In this document: one piece after another, positions 16,616 through 24,793 of the stretch
How the letters are laid out: each line of letters opens with the position of its first letter
Numbering within the stretch: the first letter of the stretch is position 1
Assembly (NCBI RefSeq): GCF_003665095.1
Contig: NZ_RCHV01000002.1
Span: forward strand, 4,512,501-4,576,500
Direction: 5' to 3'
DNA from: Streptomyces sp. Z26
Lineage (GTDB): Bacteria > Actinomycetota > Actinomycetes > Streptomycetales > Streptomycetaceae
Length of the DNA stretch: 64,000 nt
Notes under the pieces: generated by a model
Told to the model about the DNA's origin: nothing
What the model saw: the letters and a program-made list of their open reading frames with translations, nothing else
The model's database searches: none
Translations under genes and position numbers: made by a program

Positions 16616-16779
16616 CTTTCTGTCCGGGGCCGGTCCGCGGGCGCTTCCCGGTACGGTCCGCGGCGCCCGCGCGGCCCGGGGCGTACGGCGGCGCGGGAGG
16701 CGTACGGGGGGCGCGTCACCCACCGGGCCGCGCACCCCGCCCCACCCCCGGCTCCCGCCGGAGCCGCCCGCTGTCACCG

Positions 16780-16814
16780 CGAACGGCGAACGGCGGACGG
16801 CGAACGGCGGACGA
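16780..16814. repeat. Five tandem 7-bp units (CGAACGG/CGGACGG)
   Basis: Five units in a row, alternating CGAACGG, CGAACGG, CGGACGG, CGAACGG, CGGACGA. The array lies just downstream of the aldo-keto reductase stop codon in non-coding DNA. It is a small potential variable-number tandem repeat. Confidence 0.8.
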
Positions 16815-16838
16815 CGCTCCGCGAGCCGCGCCCGCCCG

Positions 16839-17885
16839 TCAGCTGTCGCTGCTGCGCGACCAGATGTTCACGCCCGGCTCCGACGTGGCGTACGTGTCGA
16901 TCTCCGCCAGCTCCGAGTCCGTCAGCGGCGGCGCGCCCAACGCGGCCACGTTCGCCTCCAGTTGGGCGACGCTGCTCGCGCCGATCAGCGCCGACGTCAT
17001 CCGCCCGTCACGCAGCACCCACGACAGCGCCAGCTGCGCCAGCGACTGCCCGCGCCGCTGCGCGATGTCGTTCAGGCCGTTCAGCCGCCGCCGTACCTCG
17101 TCCGTCAGCCACCCCGGGTCGAACGACTTGCCCTGCGACGCCCGCGAGCCCTCCGGGATGCCGCCGAGGTACTTGTCGGTGAGCATCCCCTGCTGAAGCG
17201 GCGCGAACGAGATGCAGCCCATGCCCTCCGACTCCAGCGTGTCGAGCAGCCCGTCGTCCTCGGTCCAGCGGTTGATCATCGAGTACGACGGCTGGTGGAT
17301 CAGCGGCCGCACCCCCATCTCCCGCAGCAGCCGGGCGGCTTCGCGCGTGCGCTCGGAGCTGTACGAGGACACCCCCACGTAGAGCGCCTTCCCCTGCTGC
17401 ACGGCGGACGCGAGGGCGCCCATCGTCTCCTCCAGCGGGGTGTCCGGGTCGTAGCGGTGGGAGTAGAAGACGTCGACGTAGTCGACGCCCATCCGCTTCA
17501 GCGAGGCGTCCAGCGAGGACAGCAGGTACTTGCGGGAGCCCCACTCGCCGTACGGGCCGGGGTGCATGAGGTACCCCGCCTTGGTGGAGAGCACCAGCTC
17601 GTCGCGGTACGCGCGGAAGTCCTCGGCGAGGACGCGGCCGAAGTTGGTCTCGGCGGAACCGGCGGGCGGCCCGTAGTTGTTCGCGAGGTCGAAGTGGGTG
17701 ACACCCAGGTCGAAGGCCCGTCGCAGGATGGCCCGTTGGGACTCGACGGAGCGGTCGTCGCCGAAGTTGTGCCAGAGGCCGAGGGAGACGGCGGGCAGCA
17801 GCAGGCCGCTGCGGCCGGTGCGCCGGTACTCCATGGAGTCGTACCGCGTGGCCGCGGCCTGGTGGAGGGGAGTGTCGTCGGTCAT
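16839..17885 (-). CDS. Aldo-keto reductase, YghZ/L-glyceraldehyde-3-phosphate reductase type
   Basis: 348 aa, a TIM-barrel NADPH-dependent reductase. Catalytic residues of the family are present: Asp in THFDLANNYG, Tyr in the same motif, Lys in VLSTKAGY and His in YSHRYDP. The long loop with GSRKYLLSSLDASLKRM and SFAPLQQGMLTDKYLGG is typical of the YghZ (AKR14) group, which reduces L-glyceraldehyde 3-phosphate and methylglyoxal in E. coli. IGASSVAQLEANV binds the cofactor. It stands alone, divergent from the cis-prenyltransferase gene across 135 bp. Physiological substrate here is inferred from the subgroup only. Confidence 0.9.
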   Translation of the reverse strand: MTDDTPLHQAAATRYDSMEYRRTGRSGLLLPAVSLGLWHNFGDDRSVESQRAILRRAFDLGVTHFDLANNYGPPAGSAETNFGRVLAEDFRAYRDELVLSTKAGYLMHPGPYGEWGSRKYLLSSLDASLKRMGVDYVDVFYSHRYDPDTPLEETMGALASAVQQGKALYVGVSSYSSERTREAARLLREMGVRPLIHQPSYSMINRWTEDDGLLDTLESEGMGCISFAPLQQGMLTDKYLGGIPEGSRASQGKSFDPGWLTDEVRRRLNGLNDIAQRRGQSLAQLALSWVLRDGRMTSALIGASSVAQLEANVAALGAPPLTDSELAEIDTYATSEPGVNIWSRSSDS

Positions 17886-18020
17886 GGGACTTTCCTATCA
17901 AGCGCGCACGCGTTTCCGTGCTTTTCGAGTCCGTGTGCGACCTTCGGCTTCTTCGGTCACCTCGACCGGCAGTAAGGTTCTGGGGTTCCCGGACTCGGCA
18001 CGGAGGGGCTGGCCATTCCC

Positions 18021-18782
<762 letters not shown>

Positions 18783-18838
18783 CCGTCACTGATCGTTCAG
18801 CCCACCGCCGTCATATGCCGTTGCATGGCGGCCCCGGA

Positions 18839-18858
18839 TGAGGGGAATATCCCTCATG
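18839..18858 (+). terminator. Hairpin ATGAGGG/CCCTCAT downstream of the cis-prenyltransferase gene
   Basis: A perfect 7-bp stem (18839-18845 with 18852-18858) with a GAATAT loop, 57 nt after the uppS stop. The only AU-rich hairpin in this area. A modest terminator, or alternatively a processing site in a transcript running into phoH. The rest of 18859-19039 shows no gene. Confidence 0.45.
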
Positions 18859-19039
18859 GCCGGGCCCGTCCCAGGGCGTCGGCCCCGGGAGGCCCGTTGC
18901 ACACCACGGACGTCCGCGGCAGCGCCGCGGAGCAGGACGCGGAGGGCCGGAGTCCGGCCCGCTCTGCGCGGTCCGGACCCGGTCACATCCCCCGCGACGC
19001 CGTCGCACCCCGACCTCATCCGAGGGGGTACGTCAAACC

Positions 19040-20362
19040 GTGGTGACCAGCAAGAAGCGCAGTCCGAACGGCCGGCGCACATATGTCATCGACACCAGTG
19101 TGCTGCTCGCCGACCCGTCCGCCATGGTCCGATTCGAGGAGCACGAGGTCGTGCTCCCGGTGGTCGTGATCACCGAGCTGGAGGCGAAACGGCACCACCC
19201 CGAGCTGGGGTACTTCGCGAGGCAGGCGCTCCGCCGTCTCGACGAGTACCGCGTGCAGTACGGCAGACTCGACGCCCCGGTGCCCATCGGGGACGTCGGC
19301 GGGACGCTCCGGGTGGAGCTGAACAACACCGACACGACGGTGCTCCCGGCGGGCTTCCGGCTCGGTGACAACGACACCCGCATCCTGGCCGTGGCCAGGA
19401 ACCTCCAGGCGGAGGGGTACGACGTCACCGTCGTCTCCAAGGATCTGCCGCTGCGGATCAAGGCGTCGTCGGTCGGGCTGCTCGCGGAGGAGTACCGCGC
19501 GGAGCTGGCCGTCACGGAGTCCGGCTGGACGGGCATGGCGGAGCTGACGCTCCCCGGCGACGACGTGGACGAACTCTTCAGCGCGGACAGCGTGTACGTC
19601 CCGGAGGCGGCGGAACTCCCCGTCCACACCGGGCTCGTCCTCCAGTCCGAGAAGGGCAAGGCACTGGGCCGGGTCACCGCCGACGGGCGGGTACGGCTGG
19701 TCCGCGGCGACCGGGAGGCGTTCGGGCTGAAGGGCCGCAGCGCGGAGCAGCGCATCGCGCTGGACCTGCTGCTCGACCCGGACATCGGCATCATGTCGAT
19801 GGGCGGCCGGGCGGGTACGGGCAAGAGCGCGCTGGCCCTCTGCGCAGGGCTGGAGGCCGTGCTGGAACGGCGGCAGCACCGGAAGGTGATGGTGTTCCGG
19901 CCGCTGTACGCGGTGGGCGGACAGGACCTGGGCTATCTGCCGGGCACCCACGACGAGAAGATGAACCCGTGGGCGCAGGCCGTCTTCGACACGCTGGGGG
20001 CGGTCGCCGGGCGTGACGTCATCGAGGAGGTCGTGAGCCGCGGCATGCTGGAGGTGCTGCCGCTGACGCACATCCGCGGGCGTTCGCTGCACGACGCGTT
20101 CGTCATCGTGGACGAGGCGCAGTCCCTGGAGCGGAACGTGCTGCTGACGGTGTTGTCCCGGATCGGCCAGGACTCCCGGGTCGTCCTCACGCACGACGTG
20201 GCGCAGCGGGACAACCTGCGGGTCGGGCGGTACGACGGGATCGTGGCGGTGGTGGAGCGGCTGAAGGGGCATCAGCTCTTCTCGCACATCACGCTGACCC
20301 GCTCCGAACGTTCGCCGATCGCCGCACTGGTGACCGAAATGCTGGAGGAAGGCCGGATTTAG
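19040..20362 (+). CDS. phoH2: PhoH2: PIN-domain RNase fused to PhoH ATPase
   Basis: 440 aa. Residues 13-150 are a PIN domain with acidic metal ligands (YVIDTSVLLADP; VITELEAKR; LGDNDTRILAVA; VVSKDLPLR). Residues about 230-440 are the PhoH RecA-like ATPase with Walker A MGGRAGTGKSALAL and Walker B DAFVIVDEAQSL. Mycobacterial PhoH2 is an RNA-unwinding ribonuclease driven by ATP, and the architecture is the same here. Tandem GTG codons start the frame, with GAGGGGG 12 nt upstream. It stands 258 bp after uppS on the same strand and is followed by a long leader of the next gene. Confidence 0.92.
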   Translation: MVTSKKRSPNGRRTYVIDTSVLLADPSAMVRFEEHEVVLPVVVITELEAKRHHPELGYFARQALRRLDEYRVQYGRLDAPVPIGDVGGTLRVELNNTDTTVLPAGFRLGDNDTRILAVARNLQAEGYDVTVVSKDLPLRIKASSVGLLAEEYRAELAVTESGWTGMAELTLPGDDVDELFSADSVYVPEAAELPVHTGLVLQSEKGKALGRVTADGRVRLVRGDREAFGLKGRSAEQRIALDLLLDPDIGIMSMGGRAGTGKSALALCAGLEAVLERRQHRKVMVFRPLYAVGGQDLGYLPGTHDEKMNPWAQAVFDTLGAVAGRDVIEEVVSRGMLEVLPLTHIRGRSLHDAFVIVDEAQSLERNVLLTVLSRIGQDSRVVLTHDVAQRDNLRVGRYDGIVAVVERLKGHQLFSHITLTRSERSPIAALVTEMLEEGRI

Positions 20363-20771
20363 CGAGCCGGACCCGGTCATTCGCGACCGGGGTTCGCGCG
20401 GGTGAGCGAAAGAGCTTACTCACGCGGCCCCGGTCGCGCTTGTTTTTCCGGCAAGCGCCAGACCCAAACGCCCTGTGAGCTTTCCCACTCGGCACAGAAT
20501 TGCCTCAACCCTCGGGCGTCCGGCAGGGTGTGGTTTCTGTCAGGCCCCGCATGCGACTCACGTGTCCCTCTGGGGACGCAGCACCACACAAGTCAACAGC
20601 TGTTCGTCGCATGCCGCCCGAAGTACCACGCGGGCCAGCCCGGTTCGGATTCGTCCGGACGGAATGGCTTGCCGGGCCAGCGCCTCCCGTGACCAAGCAC
20701 GAGGGAGGCCCGGGTCAGGGGCACGATTGCGCCCGCGAGGTCACCCCGCGGGCAGGCTGGAAGGAAACCGT
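20363..20771 (+). other. 409-bp intergenic region, probable long leader of the SLT-like gene
   Basis: No coding frame with Streptomyces-like third-base bias is seen here. Short hairpins are visible (GTCCCTCTGGGGAC at about 20563-20576; a GCCCGCGAGG/CCCCGCGGGC stem at about 20735-20753, just before the RBS). Streptomyces wall-hydrolase genes often have c-di-AMP (ydaO) riboswitches in such leaders, but the conserved CCGAACCCGACAGCUAACC segment is absent. Confidence 0.5.
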
Positions 20772-21485
20772 GTGAGCCGGATCTCGGTCCGGGGATTCGC
20801 CGTGGCGTCCGCCACCGCGGTCACCACCGTTGGCGCCGTCGTCGGAGTGGCCACGGGCAGTGAGCAGGGCGACTCGACGAACGACGTCGAGGCGACCGCC
20901 GCTGACGCGACCGTCCTCGCGGACATCCCCGTGGGTGGCAATACCCAGGTTCAGACAGCTTCCCTGTCGCAGCAGGCGGACTCGCAGTCCATCGCGGCCG
21001 ACTCGGCGGCGAAGCAGTCCGCGCAGGAGGCCGCCCGCAAGCAGGCGGCCGAGGCCGCGTCCGCCAAGAAGGAGGCCGCCGAGAAGAAGGCGGCCGAGGA
21101 GAAGGCGGAGAAGGAGCGGGCCGAGGAGCTGGAGACGGCCAGCCGTTCCGAGGAGCGCGCCGACAGCGGCGACTTCCCGGCGCAGGGCTCGTACTCGATC
21201 TCCGAGGTCAAGTCGATGGCCCAGCAGATCGTGGGCTCCGGCCAGTTCCAGTGCTTCTCGAACATCGTGGACCACGAGTCGGGCTGGAACTACCAGGCGA
21301 GCAACCCCTCCTCCGGCGCGTACGGCCTCGTGCAGGCCCTGCCCGGCTCCAAGATGTCGTCCGCGGGCGCGGACTGGCAGACGAACCCCGCCACGCAGAT
21401 CAAGTGGGGTCTCAACTACATGAACGACCGCTACGGAAGCCCCTGCGGAGCCTGGGACTTCTGGCAGGCGAACAACTGGTACTGA
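20772..21485 (+). CDS. Secreted SLT-type transglycosylase-like protein with Ala/Lys/Glu coiled coil
   Basis: 237 aa. N-terminal signal peptide (FAVASATAVTTVGAVVGVATG, residues 9-29). Residues about 85-125 are a charged coiled coil (AAEAASAKKEAAEKKAAEEKAEKERAEEL). The C-terminal 75 residues are a compact lysozyme-like/SLT domain: QFQCFSNIVDHESGWNYQASNPSSGAYGLVQALPGSKMSSAG, where the Glu in HESGW is the likely catalytic acid, and NDRYGSPCGAWDFWQANNWY ends the protein. Two Cys may form a disulfide. Such proteins cut or remodel peptidoglycan, similar to Streptomyces Slt/Rpf-type hydrolases. The GTG start is chosen for GGAAGGA 7 nt upstream. Confidence 0.88.
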   Translation: MSRISVRGFAVASATAVTTVGAVVGVATGSEQGDSTNDVEATAADATVLADIPVGGNTQVQTASLSQQADSQSIAADSAAKQSAQEAARKQAAEAASAKKEAAEKKAAEEKAEKERAEELETASRSEERADSGDFPAQGSYSISEVKSMAQQIVGSGQFQCFSNIVDHESGWNYQASNPSSGAYGLVQALPGSKMSSAGADWQTNPATQIKWGLNYMNDRYGSPCGAWDFWQANNWY

Positions 21486-21702
21486 GTACCCGCCGAGTCT
21501 CACCGGCGGGCCCGCCCGCCGCGTCGCTGCTGCCCCTGGCACCGGAAACGGACCGGGGGCAGCGGTGTGTCGCCGTACGCGAGCCGCCCGGGGCGGGTGT
21601 CGTACGGGGGCGCGGGTCGGAAGCAACCTTCCACACCGTAACGTCGTCCCCCACACGGCAACGGGCACGTGGATCCCGGTACGACGGGGGGCGGAGGGCG
21701 GC

Positions 21703-23196
21703 ATGACTCGCAGGGTGGACAGGTTCCTGAGCGGCGTTCAGGACGTGGCGGGGAGACTCGCCGAGCGTCGGGCGCGGGCGACGGCGCCCGACGGGGGGAG
21801 CGGGGCCGTACGGCACGGCTCCCGGCAGGACGGCGGTGAGCGGGAGGCCGTACCGGAGCCCGCGCACCCCGCGTACGCGTACACCGCGCCGACCCGGCCG
21901 GAACCCGCGGCCGTCGTGCCGTGGGGCGTACGGGTCGCGGCCGAGGCCGGGTGGCGGCTGCTCGTACTGGCCGGTGTCATCTGGGTGTTGATGAAGGTGG
22001 TCAGCTCCATCGGGCTGCTCATCATGGCCTTCGCCGCGGGTCTGCTCGTCACCGCGCTGCTCCAGCCGACCGTCGCCCGGCTGCGCCGGATCGGGCTGGG
22101 GCAGGGGCTGGCCACGGCCGTCACGTTCATCGCGGGGCTGGCCGTGATGGGCCTCATGGGCTGGTTCGTGGTGTGGCAGGTGATGGACAACCTGGAGACG
22201 CTGACCGACCGGGTCCAGGAGGGCATCGAGGACCTGCGGACCTGGGCGATCGACGGCCCGTTCCACGTGTCCGAGGAGCAGATCAACGGCATCGCGGAGA
22301 ACCTCAGCGAGTCCGTCGGCAACAACAGCGAGGAGATCACCACCGCCGGTATCGAGGGCGTGACGGTGATCTTCGAGTTCCTCACCGGGGCGCTGCTCGC
22401 CGTGTTCGTCACGCTGTTCCTGCTGTACGACGGGAAGCGCATCTGGGAGTGGACGCTCAACTTCGTCCCCGGCCCCGCGCGCAAGGCCGTCGCCGGCGCC
22501 GGGCCGCGCGCCTGGGCCACGCTGACCGGCTACGTGCAGGGCACGGTGATAGTCGCCCTCATCGACGCCGTGTTCATCGGCATCGGCATCTACTTCCTGG
22601 ACGTGCCGATGGCGGTGCCGCTGGCCGTCTTCATCTTCCTGTTCGCGTTCATCCCGATCGTCGGCGCCGTCATGTCCGGCGCGCTCGCCGTGCTGATCGC
22701 GCTCGTCACGAACGGCGTGTTCACCTCGGCGATGGTGCTGCTGGTGGTCCTGGTCGTGCAGCAGATCGAGAGCCACATCCTCCAGCCGTTCATCCTCGGC
22801 CGCCTCGTCCGCGTCCACCCGCTGGCCGTCGTCCTCGGCGTCACCGGCGGCAGCCTCATCGCGGGCATCCCCGGCGCGGTCGTGGCCGTACCGCTGGTGG
22901 CGGTCACCAACTCGGTGGTCGGCTATCTGCGCGCGTACTCCGACGACCAGACGCCCCCTCAGCCGCACGGGCCGCACGCGCACGGCGCCACGGCCGTCTC
23001 CGCGCTGCCGGGCACGGCGGGCGTCGGCGAGATCCCCGTGACCGAGAGCGGCGCGCAGCCCGGCGGCGGCGCCACGGCCACCGCCACGCGCCCGGAGGCG
23101 GGCGGCGCGGCGACGCCGGACCTGCCCGGCGGGCCCGAGGGTTCCGGCGGGGGCTCCGACGGCGGCGCCGGCCTGCCCGGCGGCGGAGCCGCCTGA
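21703..23196 (+). CDS. AI-2E/PerM family permease
   Basis: 497 aa. Cytoplasmic lead of about 80 residues, then two helices, a long soluble segment (about 155-225), then clustered helices including GTVIVALIDAVFIGIGIYFLDVPMAVPLAVFIFLFAFIPIVGAVMSGALAVLIAL and QQIESHILQPFILGRLV.VHPLAVVLGVTGG, the family signature. The tail (425-497) is Gly/Pro-rich and disordered. Family members are exporters or Na+/H+ antiporters; the AI-2 link is not general. Start chosen at the ATG with GGAGGG 5 nt upstream, since the frame extends further without a good site. A similar gene (Rv1101c) lies in the matching M. tuberculosis region. Confidence 0.88.
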   Translation: MTRRVDRFLSGVQDVAGRLAERRARATAPDGGSGAVRHGSRQDGGEREAVPEPAHPAYAYTAPTRPEPAAVVPWGVRVAAEAGWRLLVLAGVIWVLMKVVSSIGLLIMAFAAGLLVTALLQPTVARLRRIGLGQGLATAVTFIAGLAVMGLMGWFVVWQVMDNLETLTDRVQEGIEDLRTWAIDGPFHVSEEQINGIAENLSESVGNNSEEITTAGIEGVTVIFEFLTGALLAVFVTLFLLYDGKRIWEWTLNFVPGPARKAVAGAGPRAWATLTGYVQGTVIVALIDAVFIGIGIYFLDVPMAVPLAVFIFLFAFIPIVGAVMSGALAVLIALVTNGVFTSAMVLLVVLVVQQIESHILQPFILGRLVRVHPLAVVLGVTGGSLIAGIPGAVVAVPLVAVTNSVVGYLRAYSDDQTPPQPHGPHAHGATAVSALPGTAGVGEIPVTESGAQPGGGATATATRPEAGGAATPDLPGGPEGSGGGSDGGAGLPGGGAA

Positions 23197-23243
23197 GCCG
23201 CCGTCCCGGACCGGTCGCCCGCTCGGTGGCCCACCGCGTGGCC

Positions 23244-23284
23244 GAGCCCCGGCCCGTACGCCTTCCGCGTACGGTCCGGGGCTC
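23244..23284. terminator. Bidirectional 18-bp hairpin between converging genes
   Basis: 23244-23261 pairs with 23267-23284 with a single mismatch around CTTCC; the arms start GAGCCCCGG and contain CGTACG. It lies between the permease stop and the stop of the converging ribbon-helix-helix gene, whose TGA is formed at its edge (23283-23285). Confidence 0.85.
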
Positions 23285-23615
23285 AGTCGTGTCCGCCCCC
23301 GTCGCGCGGCGGGCGGCCGCGGCGCGGAGGTGGGGCGGCGTCCCTCGGGAGGCGCCGCGCGTCCTTGAGGGATCTGCGCAGCAGGTAGTCGATCTGCGCG
23401 TTGGTGGAGCGGAGTTCGGCGGCGGCCCAGCGCGCCAACGCCTCGTACACCGCCGGGTCGAGCCGCAGCAGCACCTGCTTGCGCTTCTGCTGGCGGCTCA
23501 TCCGCCGCCCCGGGGACGCTCCTTCGAGGTCCCCGGGCGCGTCCGCCGTCTCCCCGGTGTCCGCGTCGCGGGCCGTGGCGTCCGGCCCGGTGCCGTCCTC
23601 GGCGCGGCCGGTCAC
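23283..23615 (-). CDS. Ribbon-helix-helix (Arc-like) DNA-binding protein, coupled to SPFH gene
   Basis: 110 aa. A polar lead (1-38) is followed by MSRQQKRKQVLLRLDPAVYEALARWAAAELRSTNAQIDYLLRRSL, where KQVLLRLDP is the beta-strand and the two helices follow, with NAQIDYLLRRSL typical of RHH proteins. A basic Pro/Arg tail ends the chain. The GTG start overlaps the SPFH stop by GTGA, so it is translated after it; a further in-frame ATG at the MSRQQ position is also possible. As RHH factors bind short palindromes, it may bind AAAGTGATAGCACTTT at 24681 and control its own operon (inference). Confidence 0.82.
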   Translation of the reverse strand: MTGRAEDGTGPDATARDADTGETADAPGDLEGASPGRRMSRQQKRKQVLLRLDPAVYEALARWAAAELRSTNAQIDYLLRRSLKDARRLPRDAAPPPRRGRPPRDGGGHD

Positions 23616-24625
23616 TGGTAGAGGGACCCGGTGTTCAGTACGGGCTGGGGCGAACGGTCGCCGCAGAGCACCACCAGCAGGTTCCCGACCATGGTGGCCC
23701 GGCGCTCCTCGTCCAGGTCCACGAGGCCCTGCTCGGTGATGCGCAGCACCGCGTCCTCCACCATGCCGCACGCGCCGTCGACGATGGTCTTGCGCGCGGC
23801 GACGACGGCGCCCGCCTGCTGCCGCTGGAGCATGGCGGAGGCGATCTCGGGCGCGTACGCGAGGTGCGTGAAGCGGGACTCGATGATCTTCACCCCGGCC
23901 GCCTGCACGCGCGCGGTCAGTTCGACGGCGAGCTTCTCGGTGATCTCCTCGGCGTTGCCGCGCAGGGAGCTGACGTCCTCGTCGTAGGCGTCGTACGGGT
24001 ACTCGATCGCGATATGCCGCACCGCCGCCTCGGTCTGGGTGGAGACGAACTCCAGGTAGTCGTCCACGGCGAAGCTGGCCTGCGCGGTGTCGGCGATCTG
24101 CCAGACGACGACGGCGGCCAGCTCGATCGGGTTGCCGTACGCGTCGTTGACCTTGAGGACGGCCGTCTCGTGGTTGCGGACCCGGGTGGAGACCTTGGCG
24201 CGGGTGGTCAGCGGGTTGACCCAGCGGAGGCCGTCCGTACGGATCGTGCCCGTGTACCGGCCGAAGAGCTGCACGACGCGGGCCTCGCCCGGCGCGACCA
24301 TGTTCAGCCCGATCATCGCGAACACCGAGCCGAGCAGCAGGAGTACGCCGACGACGATGAGGACGGGGCCGAGCGCGCCGTCCCCGGCGAGGACGCCGCC
24401 GAGCACGGTCAGCCCGGAGCCGACCAGTACGCCGACGAGGCCGAACAGCAGGGCGAGGCCGCCGGGGAGGCTGTGCGCGGCGATCTCGCGCACCTCGGGG
24501 GAGGGCATGTCCGGCAGGTCCGGCGTCGCGGCCGGAGCGGGCTTCGGGGCCGGGGCCGGGTGGTCCGCGACCGGGGGCGTGGTGTCCGGGGCGGGCTGCG
24601 GGTCCACTGGGTGCTGACTGGTCAT
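23612..24625 (-). CDS. SPFH/band-7 (prohibitin-like) membrane protein
   Basis: 337 aa. A Pro/Ala-rich N-terminus (1-50) is followed by two hydrophobic segments (about 58-110, GGLALLFGLVGVLVGSGLTVLGGVLAG and PVLIVVGVLLLLGSVFAMIGL), then the SPFH domain: NMVAPGEARVVQLFGRYTGTIRTDGLRWVNPLT.....VRNHETAVLKVNDAYGNPIELAAVVVWQI, ending in ARKTIVDGACGMVEDAVL. Such proteins scaffold membrane microdomains. The start at 24625 has GGGGAG 7 nt upstream. The operon partner is the ribbon-helix-helix gene. Promoter region has a striking palindrome. Confidence 0.9.
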   Translation of the reverse strand: MTSQHPVDPQPAPDTTPPVADHPAPAPKPAPAATPDLPDMPSPEVREIAAHSLPGGLALLFGLVGVLVGSGLTVLGGVLAGDGALGPVLIVVGVLLLLGSVFAMIGLNMVAPGEARVVQLFGRYTGTIRTDGLRWVNPLTTRAKVSTRVRNHETAVLKVNDAYGNPIELAAVVVWQIADTAQASFAVDDYLEFVSTQTEAAVRHIAIEYPYDAYDEDVSSLRGNAEEITEKLAVELTARVQAAGVKIIESRFTHLAYAPEIASAMLQRQQAGAVVAARKTIVDGACGMVEDAVLRITEQGLVDLDEERRATMVGNLLVVLCGDRSPQPVLNTGSLYQ

Positions 24626-24680
24626 ACGGGCTCCCCGTCGGTGCGGCGATGGTCGCGATGTGCGCGCTCTGCCGTCTAGC

Positions 24681-24696
24681 AAAGTGATAGCACTTT
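24681..24696. promoter_or_regulatory. Palindromic operator AAAGTGATAGCACTTT upstream of the SPFH/RHH operon
   Basis: 6-bp arms AAAGTG/CACTTT around ATAG, in an AT-rich island unlike the surrounding DNA, 56 bp before the SPFH ATG and within its probable promoter (TAGAC-like -10 at about 24675-24679 on the minus strand). Likely an autoregulatory site of the downstream RHH protein. This is inferred from position and from the known use of short palindromes by RHH factors. Confidence 0.6.
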
Positions 24697-24793
24697 AACC
24701 GAAGCCGGGCGGCCCCGGCCAGTGGCCCGGACCGCCCGTCCCCCGTTCACCCCCGCGCGCCCCCGTCGCGAGGCCCGTCGCCCGGTGCGCCCG

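Noticed and set aside
20363..20771. ydaO (c-di-AMP) riboswitch before the SLT-like gene
   Set aside because: Such riboswitches precede several Streptomyces wall hydrolases, but the conserved core segments are not present; only generic hairpins are seen.
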